Source: a virus. From it: a stretch of DNA of 29,714 nt. Positions 8,409 to 17,089 of this stretch are shown here, one piece after another (within the stretch, counting starts at the first letter, position 1; each line of letters starts with the position of its first letter). The stretch covers positions 1 to 29,714 of the IMG/VR virus record IMGVR_UViG_3300031977_000438; one strand, given 5' to 3'. The translations under genes and the position numbers were made by a program. Under the pieces are notes generated by a model that ran no database searches, was not told the DNA's origin, and saw only the letters and a program-made list of their open reading frames with translations.

Positions 8409-11400
8409 ATGGCAACTCCGGCAGTACAACCTTCTCCTGACCAAGACAACGAACAACAACAGGCTACTGGCAGTTCGCTTGGGCCTGTCCCTAGTCCAGT
8501 AGAAACTCTTGCTACTGGCTTGAAGACGATTACGGGTGGTGGTATCACAAAGGACGAACCTACCGGAACCGACCAAATGTTTCGAACAGAAGACGGTGCG
8601 ATAAAGTCTATCCAGCCAGCCGCAGAGCAAAGCATCGAACAGCAGATGCAGCCGATTTCTGAAGAAGAATTCAGGAACCGTATTCGTTCGGGTCAAATTC
8701 CTACCGTTGCAAAAATTCCTGAAGGCGTTCTGCAAAACTCTCTCGACCTGTTAGATGTCGAGTCGGTTTCTGCCGAAAACAAAGCCCGTGCAAACGAACG
8801 CTTGAGCAACGCCTATCAGCTATACACCATGCAGCAGGATCAGCCATCTGTTCCTGTTGAGTTTGGTCAGCAAACGGGGGAAGGTGAATATGTCTTTGCA
8901 CCGACAGAATCTGCTAAACAGAATCCAAAGGAACTAACCCTTCAACAAAACATATTTGAAGGCAAAAAAGCTGTTGCGCGAGTTGTAAGCGGGGCATTCG
9001 GTGACAAGCTAGGTTTAAACAAAGAAGATTCTGCTATCATTGAAAACATCTTCGTTCGTAACATTTCAACAGGTAGCTTCTGGGATAACCTAGTTGAAAA
9101 GGTAAACGAAGGTGCTGTGCGTGGAACAGCTATATATCTTCCTGATATCGTATTGAATTATGGTCTTCACGCCATTGAAGCAGCAGGGGCTGCAGCGGTA
9201 ACATATATGACACCTTTAGATAATAGAGGTTTCATGGAGCAGTGGGAAGATACTGCAGATACTCGTGCCGCTACTTCACGGTGGTGGAAGGGCTTCCTTG
9301 CAGATAATGTAGCTGTTAAAGAACTATCTGTTGTGATGAACGAGATGGTAGCTACCGACCTGAAGCGTCAGTTGGATGCCGAAGAAATCGACGAAGAAAC
9401 ATACAAAAGATTAACTAAGTCCACCATAACTACCCCGACAGGGGAGCCTGTAACTGTTGAAAATCAGTTTATCAACGAAGAGATGGCACAGACTCTTTTA
9501 AATACATCTATAGATCAGCTATCTGACAGCGAACAGTACGGGTTGGTTTTGGCTGAAGCTGGCCTTGCTATGATAGGTGTAGGTAAAGCAAAACAGATAG
9601 GTGGCGGTAAAGAGCTTACTACAATATCTGATAAGCTTGCAGAACTAAACCGACGTGCTGCTATGCCAGATGCAACTGCTGCAGAAATTCGTCTAGCAAA
9701 AAAATACGAGGGAATGACCCCTGTTCAAGCGGGTCGGGCTATGAAGCTAGAGGGCTTGATTGATAAGTTCAACGAAAAGTCAGTCTTGTACGCGATGGGT
9801 GCAGACCGTGCAACAGGCAACATCAAGCGTCTTTCTAATGAAAGAAACGATCTGTCTAGTCGTATGAATGAGTTCCGTGCAAGCGGCGGTAATGTAAAGT
9901 CTGCAGAGTACCGTGCTATGGAAGCCGAAAAGCGTCGCCTAGACGGCATGACTGTAAAGACCTACCTTACAGGTCGGTTTATTCCGAATGTAAAAGAAAA
10001 CTTTGTAGAAGCTGCACCGCTGTCTCTTGCTATGTATTTAGGCGGTGAATCAGAAACAATCAGGGGTTGGTTTGGTGACGATAGACTTGCAGCAGAAGGC
10101 ATGTCGGCAATGGCCTATATGTTTATTGGTAAACCTGCTGCTGTTCTTCTTGGTAAAGGTGCTTATTGGGTAAATCAACAAGGCGGGGATATCCTAAATA
10201 AAAGCTTGGGTCTGGTTGAAGCAATTGCAAACATACCCTTTAAGCTTGTTGGTCGAGATGTTATCAAAGGCTACCTTAAAGACGGCAGCGTAGAAAATTT
10301 TGAAAAAGCGTACATAGCGGCTACAGGAAACCGACTGGATAGACAAACCCGTGTCGCCCTAGATGTGATTGGTAGAGTATCTGGTGCCCTAGACGACGAT
10401 GGCCTAGAGCAAGTCGTATCGTCTATGGAAAAGCATCAAGATAGATTAAACTCTTTAGTCGGAGCGTTTCCACCGGAAGAACAAGGCGAAATTGCTGGCA
10501 TCCTGCAGGAAAGCTTGGCTATGACAACCAGCATCGGTTGGTTGCAATCTGCACAGAAGCTTGCAGGTTTCTCAGTAGATGCACGGGATGCAGGTTCACT
10601 GAAGAATATATCAGAACAGCTTCAAGCGCAGCGTCTGATTCAACAGCAAGCTTCTGGGACTTTACGCTTGGTTGAAAGGCTTCGGTCACAACTATCCGAC
10701 AGAACCGACCTAGAAGATGTAGGCGAAATGAATCGCTACATCGATACTTTAGAAGCTGGAATACAAAAGCACTTGGAGCAATTAAATACAGACAAGGCTC
10801 TTCTGAATAAACAAATCAATGAATTCAGAGAAAGCATCTTGACTGATCCAACGTCTGAACTTCCTGCCGGAATCACAGATAGCTTGGATGATATGGAATT
10901 TGAGTTGCAGTTATCTTTAAATCCAGACATGGATGAGATGGCCCTGATAAACGAACAGTTCCAGAACAACTCACAGGCTCTTGCCACTCGCGCAGAAAAC
11001 ATTGCATTGTTTAGAAATAATGATGTGACGCATATGAAGCGGACTGCTCGTAGTTTAGAAATGATGGTCCACAACAGATTTGCACGTATGCGTAAAAGAG
11101 CCAAGCGGGGTTTTGCAAAGGTAGATAAACGTGCTGCAGAGATGGGTGCATCTATCAGCATAAATGATATGATATTGGATTTGATGCGCTACGCACCCGA
11201 CGGGGATCAAGAACTGGGTCGGTTTTTCTCAAAGAACTCTCGCTTCTTTGTCGGTACGTTAGGCAAGCGTATGTACACGGTTGCTAACCGGATGGCCCAA
11301 CGTTCTTTAAATGCACTAGAAGGTAGCACGTACGACGAACTATATCGGTTGCACACCAATCCAAATTCAGGCGATTTGTTTTTGGGTGAAAACGCTCGTC

Positions 11401-13169
11401 CGCTAGATATCATGCTTTACTACATGGAACGTGGTGAGGCTCCTGACTTTCTTGCAACACCCGGCGAGGTGATGGATGTCTATTCAGCCTTCCGTGATTA
11501 TGCTGTTCGTATCGGAGATGAATCTCTTGCTTCACGGTATAGAGACTACGCCGAAACTGTAGCAGACACAGTAAAGAAACAGGCACCTGAATTATTCAAT
11601 GATTGGAAAGAGGCACGTGCAATTTATCAAGCGGAGTGGTTTGATAAATTACGTGTTGGTGGACCACTTACCAAGCTACACAAGTCGCAAAACGGGCCAG
11701 TTAAGGCAGTAAACAAACTAGATGAATCTGGTGAATCATTCTTCTTTGATGATGTTGCTATTGGCGAAGAGATACCAGAAGGGACGATGAGTGACCGCCT
11801 GTTCCGCGTTGCGTACAAGGGTGTCACTCCTATGGATGTATTCGACCCGATGGTTAAGAATATAAATGGCGCACTTCGGGGTGATGATGAAGCTTTAAGC
11901 ACACTGGTAAAATTCCGTGATCAGTTCATTCAGGAATTTAACGACAATCCTGTCGGTGAGGTATTTGACCTTACAGATGAAGCAAGTATAGCGGACTTCA
12001 ATATTTTACGAGCAAATCTCACAGAGTTGGTATATGCCAAATGGGGTAAGAATATTGCAACGCAGCTAGGTGAACGTGCTGACTTGGACATAGCTGCTTT
12101 GAAAAATGGCGGATATAACTTTGAACGTAGCGACAACCTTTCAGGAGTACAGGATCTGTTAACAGTTTCTGTAAAAATGCCGGGAGACACTAGGCCTCGC
12201 AAAGTAAAATTGGTTGACTTAGATCGCATGATCGAAGAAGAACGTAGCATCGAAAAGCTTGTACGTAAAAGCAACGAGATGGCTGCAAACATGACCAAGT
12301 ATCAGGGCCGTGTGTTGCGTGACTTGGAAGCTGTACAAACTAAACTTATCACAGACAGTCAAGTACGCGACGAAGGAATACGTGCAGTCACAAAGGCTGT
12401 AGGCACAGACAACCCACGTGCATTTTTTGAAAGGTACATTCTGGGTGGTGACAAGGCAAAGTTAGATAGAGTCCTTGACACTACACGTGCCAAACTGGGC
12501 GAGACATTTGAAATAGACGGTAAGGTATACGGTACAGACGAAGCGTTAGATCGTGGTATTACATACATGATCATACAAGGAATGCTAGATCATGGCGGTT
12601 TAGCCCCTGTGGCTGGTAGAAAATCTTTAGGATCAAACGGCAAAGAGTTCGTCACTCAGGCTATGTACAATCCAGAACGAATTGCCGAAGCTATGGAAAA
12701 TCCAAAGGTACGGGAAATCCTATCCGAATATATAGATTCTGATCATCAGGATTACCTAATTGAAATGGCAGATTACTTGAGCGACAACATGGCGGTATCT
12801 AAGGGTGCCTTAGACGCTATGCCAAGAATTGAAAATGTTGTTCGTCCTATGAATGTAAATCAGCTTATCTCTCGTGGTTTTAACCTTGCACGGGGTATGG
12901 TCAGCCCACAGTACGTTGCTGCTGAGTTAGGGGTGTCTCTTGCGACACAAGCTGGCTTAGATATGATGAAGCTTGCGGCAGGAAACAAAGAAGCTGCCGA
13001 CCTTATGCTTCAGCTTATGAAGAATCCAAAACAAATGACAAAGGCAGACTTGGATACGTTCGATAATCTTGTTACTGCTTTCGTCGTAACTGAGTTGGGA
13101 GAGTTAGGCGAAAAGGGTCGTGAAATTATAACAGATATTACAACTCCACCAGAAGGGGATAAAGACTAA
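8409..13169 (+). CDS. Giant internal virion / DNA-ejection protein (1586 residues)
   Basis: The largest gene in the window. It begins with a Pro/Gln-rich disordered N-terminus (MATPAVQPSPDQDNEQQQ). Moderately hydrophobic stretches lie near residues 245-275 (YGLHAIEAAGAAAVTYM) and 540-600 (PLSLAMYLGG, MAYMFIGKPAAVLLGKGAYW), separated by long charged helices, many with coiled-coil character. I see no lytic transglycosylase, protease or nuclease signature. Such size in a podovirus late operon fits a core or ejection protein that enters the cell with the DNA. The gene starts 5 nt after the 665-residue protein (AGGGAATATAAACG) and its stop overlaps the MMYGG gene (TAATG). Function is inferred from size and context. 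Confidence 0.6.
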   Translation: MATPAVQPSPDQDNEQQQATGSSLGPVPSPVETLATGLKTITGGGITKDEPTGTDQMFRTEDGAIKSIQPAAEQSIEQQMQPISEEEFRNRIRSGQIPTVAKIPEGVLQNSLDLLDVESVSAENKARANERLSNAYQLYTMQQDQPSVPVEFGQQTGEGEYVFAPTESAKQNPKELTLQQNIFEGKKAVARVVSGAFGDKLGLNKEDSAIIENIFVRNISTGSFWDNLVEKVNEGAVRGTAIYLPDIVLNYGLHAIEAAGAAAVTYMTPLDNRGFMEQWEDTADTRAATSRWWKGFLADNVAVKELSVVMNEMVATDLKRQLDAEEIDEETYKRLTKSTITTPTGEPVTVENQFINEEMAQTLLNTSIDQLSDSEQYGLVLAEAGLAMIGVGKAKQIGGGKELTTISDKLAELNRRAAMPDATAAEIRLAKKYEGMTPVQAGRAMKLEGLIDKFNEKSVLYAMGADRATGNIKRLSNERNDLSSRMNEFRASGGNVKSAEYRAMEAEKRRLDGMTVKTYLTGRFIPNVKENFVEAAPLSLAMYLGGESETIRGWFGDDRLAAEGMSAMAYMFIGKPAAVLLGKGAYWVNQQGGDILNKSLGLVEAIANIPFKLVGRDVIKGYLKDGSVENFEKAYIAATGNRLDRQTRVALDVIGRVSGALDDDGLEQVVSSMEKHQDRLNSLVGAFPPEEQGEIAGILQESLAMTTSIGWLQSAQKLAGFSVDARDAGSLKNISEQLQAQRLIQQQASGTLRLVERLRSQLSDRTDLEDVGEMNRYIDTLEAGIQKHLEQLNTDKALLNKQINEFRESILTDPTSELPAGITDSLDDMEFELQLSLNPDMDEMALINEQFQNNSQALATRAENIALFRNNDVTHMKRTARSLEMMVHNRFARMRKRAKRGFAKVDKRAAEMGASISINDMILDLMRYAPDGDQELGRFFSKNSRFFVGTLGKRMYTVANRMAQRSLNALEGSTYDELYRLHTNPNSGDLFLGENARPLDIMLYYMERGEAPDFLATPGEVMDVYSAFRDYAVRIGDESLASRYRDYAETVADTVKKQAPELFNDWKEARAIYQAEWFDKLRVGGPLTKLHKSQNGPVKAVNKLDESGESFFFDDVAIGEEIPEGTMSDRLFRVAYKGVTPMDVFDPMVKNINGALRGDDEALSTLVKFRDQFIQEFNDNPVGEVFDLTDEASIADFNILRANLTELVYAKWGKNIATQLGERADLDIAALKNGGYNFERSDNLSGVQDLLTVSVKMPGDTRPRKVKLVDLDRMIEEERSIEKLVRKSNEMAANMTKYQGRVLRDLEAVQTKLITDSQVRDEGIRAVTKAVGTDNPRAFFERYILGGDKAKLDRVLDTTRAKLGETFEIDGKVYGTDEALDRGITYMIIQGMLDHGGLAPVAGRKSLGSNGKEFVTQAMYNPERIAEAMENPKVREILSEYIDSDHQDYLIEMADYLSDNMAVSKGALDAMPRIENVVRPMNVNQLISRGFNLARGMVSPQYVAAELGVSLATQAGLDMMKLAAGNKEAADLMLQLMKNPKQMTKADLDTFDNLVTAFVVTELGELGEKGREIITDITTPPEGDKD

Positions 13170-13501
13170 TGAAACAGTACAATAACGGCCCCCGCAAGGG
13201 TATGATGTATGGCGGTGCAGCCCGTCGCAAACCAATGATGTATGGCGGCAAGGCAACCAAGCCTCGCAAGAAGGCACAGATGGGCGGCATGATGCCATCA
13301 AATCCAATGATGCAGTCGCAGCCGATGCAACAGAAACCGACTATGCAACAGCCAGCCTTGTCCATGAACATGGCAGGGGGTGGCGAGGCAAGCCTGAAAC
13401 CTGTACCTGAAGATAACAAAGGGCTAGGTAAACTACCAAAACCTGTGCGAAATAACATGGGCTACATGATGTACGGGGGAAAGGCTAAGAATCGTGGCTA
13501 A
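13169..13501 (+). CDS. Met/Gly-rich MMYGG-repeat protein
   Basis: 110 residues of low complexity. The motif MMYGG occurs three times (residues 12-16, 23-27 and near 100), usually followed by (G)KA or AA and basic residues. The middle is Met/Gln/Pro-rich (MMPSNPMMQSQPMQQ). Methionine makes up an unusual share of the protein. Short basic MMYGG-type proteins recur beside the ejection or core genes of marine podoviruses in my recollection, without an assigned function. Its start is coupled to the giant virion gene (TAATG), with AAGGGG upstream. It is probably a virion-associated linker or DNA-contacting protein; this is inference. Confidence 0.65.
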   Translation: MKQYNNGPRKGMMYGGAARRKPMMYGGKATKPRKKAQMGGMMPSNPMMQSQPMQQKPTMQQPALSMNMAGGGEASLKPVPEDNKGLGKLPKPVRNNMGYMMYGGKAKNRG

Positions 13502-13658
13502 CAAAATTGTTCGTGCTCCAAAGGGCTATCACTGGATGAAGAAAGGCAAAGAGTTTGTCCTAATGAAAAACCCCAAAGACGGTTATAAGCGTCATCGGGG
13601 TTCATTCTTGACTGCACGATTCGAAGTAATCAAGGAACAAAAAAAGAAAAAGACTTAG
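13494..13658 (+). CDS. Small basic conserved phage protein (54 residues)
   Basis: A GTG-start gene overlapping the MMYGG gene by 8 nt. It encodes VANKIVRAPKGYHWMKKGKE, then FVLMKNPKDGYKRHRG, and ends in a Lys-rich tail (EQKKKKT). The G-(Y/H)-H-W-M-K-K core and the basic composition look like a small protein common in marine phages; the family has no known role. It is the last plus-strand gene before the direction switches, and its stop overlaps the end of the opposing minus-strand gene by 4 nt. Short length and a non-ATG start make it easy to miss, but coding is supported by the overlap pattern and continuous sense frame. Confidence 0.6.
   Translation: MANKIVRAPKGYHWMKKGKEFVLMKNPKDGYKRHRGSFLTARFEVIKEQKKKKT
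13566..13602 (-). terminator. Candidate terminator of the leftward operon
   Basis: An interrupted hairpin is formed by AACCCC (13569-13574) with GGGGTT (13597-13602) and, inside it, GACG (13578-13581) with CGTC (13590-13593) around an 8-nt loop. On the minus strand it is followed by a run of five T. It lies about 50-90 nt past the last minus-strand gene, where an end signal is expected, but inside the coding sequence of the 54-residue plus-strand gene. No T-run follows on the plus strand. The internal 3x3 mismatch weakens it. Confidence 0.4.
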
Positions 13659-13879
13659 ATGTAGGTGCGGGATTTCTCCATCATTTCATCACCCATCGAT
13701 CTGAGGTATCTTAACAGGGATGCTATTGAGTGTGCACCTTCATACTCTGGCATCCCTTTATTCATTGCGGATTCAAACTCGCTAGGTGGTACGCCATCCC
13801 ACACGAGTTCCACGTTTCCATCCTGATTCAAGTATGCTGTAAATTGAAATAGGTTAGCCTTATGCTGCTTCTTTGCCAT
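13655..13879 (-). CDS. Hypothetical protein, end of replication operon
   Basis: 74 residues (MAKKQHKANLFQFTAYLNQD to MGDEMMEKSRTYI). The N-terminal half has a beta-strand pattern (FQFTAYLNQDGNVELVWDG) and the C-terminal half is helical (ASLLRYLRSMGDEMME). I do not recognise the family. It overlaps the upstream nuclease-like gene by 20 nt and its stop overlaps the convergent 54-residue gene by 4 nt, so it is the last gene of the leftward operon. Confidence 0.6.
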   Translation of the reverse strand: MAKKQHKANLFQFTAYLNQDGNVELVWDGVPPSEFESAMNKGMPEYEGAHSIASLLRYLRSMGDEMMEKSRTYI

Positions 13880-14348
13880 TGACAGTCTCTAGTTCTTGTA
13901 TTGCTAGGTTGTAACAGTCAGCCTTGAAAACAAAGCCGTTGGCAGGATCAACATCACCCACCTGATATTTGATTGCCTTCTTGTAGTAGTCTGCTTTAGG
14001 TATTTCCCCAAGTATCCACGCTTTACTGTGGTCGGTAAGGATGCGGACAAAGACATAGCTATCACAGTCTTGCTTCGTACCGTGTGCCGCCACAGAACAA
14101 TCGTAGTTAGGTGCCGGGGTTGTGTTGCACCGCTTAGTCTTTACGTCAACACGTCGGTTTCCTACCATCAAGTCAAAGTCCTTGCTGTTGGCTTCGATAC
14201 CGCCAGTGTAATCCTGTACGATAATCTCACCAATAGCACCGACAACATTAGATAGACTGCCCGTTATGCTGCCCTGTAGTACACCTACAGAGGCGGCTTT
14301 CTTTTTGGCACGGGCAATGATGCTAGGAGTTATTTTTATTTGTATCAT
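13860..14348 (-). CDS. Probable PD-(D/E)XK-fold nuclease
   Basis: 162 residues with GAGAAGAAG directly before the ATG. The arrangement fits a restriction-endonuclease-like core: a helix with Glu41 (VVGAIGEIIVQDYTGG), then Asp59 on a strand (KDFDLMVGN), then Asp68-x-Lys70 (RRVDVKTKR). The later part has strands and aromatic residues (SYVFVRILTD, KAWILGEIPKADYY). Such small nucleases in phage operons degrade host DNA or process phage DNA; which applies cannot be said. It overlaps the zinc-ribbon gene upstream (26 nt) and the 74-residue gene downstream (20 nt). Active-site assignment is by motif only. Confidence 0.6.
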   Translation of the reverse strand: MIQIKITPSIIARAKKKAASVGVLQGSITGSLSNVVGAIGEIIVQDYTGGIEANSKDFDLMVGNRRVDVKTKRCNTTPAPNYDCSVAAHGTKQDCDSYVFVRILTDHSKAWILGEIPKADYYKKAIKYQVGDVDPANGFVFKADCYNLAIQELETVNGKEAA

Positions 14349-14490
14349 CTTCTTCTCTGGGTAAATAGACTAAAACAAACGAGCCGCAGTTGGCACAACT
14401 AAGGTTGGTGACCATAGAATGATCTGGATCATCATCCGTATCATGGTCACCGCCCCAAGTCAAGTTGTAACTACAATGCCAACAGTTCAT
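14323..14490 (-). CDS. Small zinc-ribbon protein (55 residues)
   Basis: This gene fills the space between the RNR and nuclease genes. It encodes MNCWHCSYNLTWGGDHD, then acidic residues, SCANCGSFVLVYLP and a polar tail. Two CxxC pairs (C3/C6 and C32/C35) make a zinc ribbon, a fold used for nucleic-acid or protein contacts. The ATG overlaps the RNR stop (ATGA, 4 nt), a typical coupled start, and the 3' end overlaps the nuclease gene by 26 nt. The exact partner is unknown. Confidence 0.7.
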   Translation of the reverse strand: MNCWHCSYNLTWGGDHDTDDDPDHSMVTNLSCANCGSFVLVYLPREEDDTNKNNS

Positions 14491-16415
14491 GCCGCGTTCA
14501 AATCCACTACTTCACACACACCAGCAGTACATGCCAGTTCTCTAGATCCAGTAGTGTTATCCTCTTTTTCAAACTCTGTCAACTTGTTCCAGTCGATAAC
14601 AACGTCCTTGTACTGTTCGCGCCATTCTAGGTATTCATCTGGTTCGATGTCCTGATACGGGGCTTGTTGATATGTGTGATCGCTGTGAGGCAAGAATGAT
14701 ACCCCTGACGCCACGTCAAAGTTTTCATACACCCACGCACCAACTTCCATCCACTCGTTTTCTTTTACCGTAACGGTGATAGAAGGCTTGTGTTCGCACC
14801 AGTGAATTGCGTACGTCTTCCACAGTTCTAGCTGTTGAATAGCTGTCATCTGTGTACGTGTCACTGCACCCTCTGGTGACTTCATAGCAAACGAGAACAC
14901 GGTAACACTATCAGGCTTCATCATGTCACGCTCGTTGTGCAGTCCCTGCTCAATGAGGAACTGTGTCAAGGGGTCTTTGTTGTCACCACGAACTGTGCGG
15001 ATGTAGTAATCGTTGTGTCGTGCGTGAATACCACTAGCTGCGTCCACGAGTTGAGATACAGTACCCGATGGCTTTACACAGGTGATTGCTGCACTCTGTG
15101 GTATTCCAAGCATAAGGGCAAATTTCTCGTTCGTATCGACTGCCTCTTGTCGCATTTCTTCTAGCCAACGCTTGCTGTCTACGTTCTTTGAAAGCACGGG
15201 ATGATCCATGATACCAGTCAAGGATACGCCTAACAAACGCTCTTCCTCTGTGTTGTCCTTCCATATTTTCCTCAAATATTTAAAGTCCGTCAAGGTAGAT
15301 TGTAGGGTTCCCAAGATAGTTGCAAGACGAACCTTACGCTTGAGGTCATCCAACGAGTCGGCTTCACGAACCACAACCTCTGACAAGTTACAGAACTGAT
15401 AGCCACGCAAGATAATTTCAGAACACGGGTTGGTTCCCCACATGTGACCTTGCTCACGGCGTCCGTTACGACCGACTTGCTTGTCTGCCGCTTCACGGTT
15501 GAACATACCACGCTCACCGGACTTGCTGTCATACAAGGCAAGCCACTCACGCATAAACGTACCCATCTCTGGCTTTGTTTTATACGCTACAGAGTTGTTT
15601 GCCAGTGCACGTTGTCCTTCGTTTTCCCACCACATGCCCGATTTAGCGTGTGCCATTTGATCGTCGTTTAGGTTAGATAAACTAATCAGTGCAGAACGAC
15701 GTACGCCACCTACAACTACAACCTCGCCTATCTTACACATGATGTCGTGGCATTCGATAGGAAACAACCGACGCCCTTTAGCTTTCTTGAATATACTAAC
15801 AGTAAAATCAAATAGGTCTAACAGCGGCTGTGGTCCGCTTGCACGTCCCCCCATCACTTTCAAACGTGCCCCTGCTTCCCGTATAGCAGACACATCCCAT
15901 GTAGGAATCTGTCCCGCATATAGCAAAGCAATAAGTTCACGCAGAGCTTTTGCCCATCCCGGCTTACTGTCAGCTACTGAAATAACGATGTCAGAACGAC
16001 CAAAATTATCGGATACAACAGGTAATCTATCCACATTTTCTCTCTCCACACTAAACCCAACACCAGTACCACACATCAAAATATACATACATTCATCGAA
16101 CGCACGGGGACTATCAACAGGAATGTAGCTACAATTATAGCCGCAGATATTGTCACGAGCAAGAGCCGGACCTGCTGTCATCATTGCTCTCATAGATGGC
16201 ATGACATCAAGACTTAATATAGCTTCACGCAGTTCGTCTGCTGTTTCTTTATCTAGTCTGATACCGCACTTGCCTTGAATCTGGTTGTCCATGAAACCGA
16301 CGTATCGATCCACAGTCTCGTCCCAGTTTTCACGGCGTTGTTCATCGTCTAGCCAACGTGCATAGCGTGACTTGTGAATGAATTGTTGATATGATGTTGG
16401 TAGCATGTTGCTCAT
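14487..16415 (-). CDS. nrdJ: Adenosylcobalamin-dependent (class II, monomeric) ribonucleoside-triphosphate reductase
   Basis: 642 residues. It reduces ribonucleotides to deoxyribonucleotides for phage DNA synthesis, using a B12-derived radical. Visible active-site features match the monomeric RTPR family: an N-terminal Cys in NCSY (C95), CGTGVGF (115-121), NPCSE (N329, C331, E333), a second substrate-side Cys 11 residues on (C342), the KPSGTVSQL loop (448-456), and the C-terminal redox pair C629/C634. No intein or intron interrupts it. At 642 residues it is shorter than the Lactobacillus enzyme (739). The ATG follows GAGAAGGAATAAGAC, 3 nt after the DUF3310 gene. All required Cys residues are present, so it is probably active if the host supplies cobalamin. 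Confidence 0.92.
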   Translation of the reverse strand: MSNMLPTSYQQFIHKSRYARWLDDEQRRENWDETVDRYVGFMDNQIQGKCGIRLDKETADELREAILSLDVMPSMRAMMTAGPALARDNICGYNCSYIPVDSPRAFDECMYILMCGTGVGFSVERENVDRLPVVSDNFGRSDIVISVADSKPGWAKALRELIALLYAGQIPTWDVSAIREAGARLKVMGGRASGPQPLLDLFDFTVSIFKKAKGRRLFPIECHDIMCKIGEVVVVGGVRRSALISLSNLNDDQMAHAKSGMWWENEGQRALANNSVAYKTKPEMGTFMREWLALYDSKSGERGMFNREAADKQVGRNGRREQGHMWGTNPCSEIILRGYQFCNLSEVVVREADSLDDLKRKVRLATILGTLQSTLTDFKYLRKIWKDNTEEERLLGVSLTGIMDHPVLSKNVDSKRWLEEMRQEAVDTNEKFALMLGIPQSAAITCVKPSGTVSQLVDAASGIHARHNDYYIRTVRGDNKDPLTQFLIEQGLHNERDMMKPDSVTVFSFAMKSPEGAVTRTQMTAIQQLELWKTYAIHWCEHKPSITVTVKENEWMEVGAWVYENFDVASGVSFLPHSDHTYQQAPYQDIEPDEYLEWREQYKDVVIDWNKLTEFEKEDNTTGSRELACTAGVCEVVDLNAA

Positions 16416-16418
16416 GTC

Positions 16419-16739
16419 TTATTCCTTCTCTGTTGTTTCGATCAGTTTGTTGAGGTACCACTGGGCTTTTTTAAGGTCTTCGATTCCGTTTTTGTATCTG
16501 TACCGCCAGAGGTATTTGATGATGTTTCCTTGCAGGTAGTATTCAAACCCATCGTCTGTCGCCGCCGCGATTGCTTCAATGCACTCGACACCTGCTTGAT
16601 TGTAGTGTGCCGGACTGTTGACAAGATCTACACCCCCGTATGCTTCTTTACCCGCTTGTTCTGCTAGATCATAAGATGGTGGGTAGTCTTCTATGCTACC
16701 TACATCTATCTTAGATTTCATAAATTGTTCGTGTCTCAT
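16419..16739 (-). CDS. DUF3310 protein
   Basis: 106 residues. From about residue 38 the sequence follows the DUF3310 pattern: VNSPAHYNQAGVECIEAIAA, then a Phe/Tyr-rich helix and GNIIKYLWRYRYKNGIEDLKKA, ending WYLNKLIE. The family is small, helical and common in phages beside nucleotide-metabolism genes; its biochemical role is not established. Its position immediately before the RNR (3-nt gap) fits a nucleotide-pool connection, but this is inference. The start overlaps the upstream stop (ATGA). A second in-frame Met six residues in could also serve. Confidence 0.85.
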   Translation of the reverse strand: MRHEQFMKSKIDVGSIEDYPPSYDLAEQAGKEAYGGVDLVNSPAHYNQAGVECIEAIAAATDDGFEYYLQGNIIKYLWRYRYKNGIEDLKKAQWYLNKLIETTEKE

Positions 16740-17089
16740 TGTTCTGTACCAAAGTCCACTCTAATCACATTGTCTTCAACCGACTTGATAAGCTTGGGGT
16801 CTTCGATCTCTGCTTCATCAAGCATCTCTTGCCCTGCCAAACGAAACTTCACAGACGCTACACCTTGATCGTACAGTTCATCCGTATGAAGTCGTATCAT
16901 ATCAATTGCACCTTCTTGTATCAACATAGCAGGGTTGAAGTCTTCATCGTCATCGTATGTATTGCCTGTCGTATCGTATGCTGACAGAGTAAATTCTCCG
17001 TTACCCGTCGGTCTTAGTATGATGTAATACCTGTCTGGTAATAGGGATGCTGCTTCCATAGCCTGATTAAATTCGTCGTTGTCGCTCAT
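16736..17089 (-). CDS. Hypothetical acidic protein
   Basis: 117 residues, strongly acidic (TGNTYDDDEDFNPAML, MLDEAEIEDPKLI). The N-terminus suggests alternating strands (DRYYIILRPTGNGEFTLSAY), followed by helices. No motif or family is recognised. It is coupled on both sides by 4-nt ATGA overlaps, with endonuclease I upstream and DUF3310 downstream, so it is part of the replication operon and probably expressed at similar levels. Confidence 0.6.
   Translation of the reverse strand: MSDNDEFNQAMEAASLLPDRYYIILRPTGNGEFTLSAYDTTGNTYDDDEDFNPAMLIQEGAIDMIRLHTDELYDQGVASVKFRLAGQEMLDEAEIEDPKLIKSVEDNVIRVDFGTEQ

Noticed and set aside
10736-11161. 141-residue minus-strand frame inside the giant virion gene
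   Set aside because: Its Cys/Ser/Arg-rich composition is that of a reverse-complement shadow; the plus-strand frame is continuous and typical.
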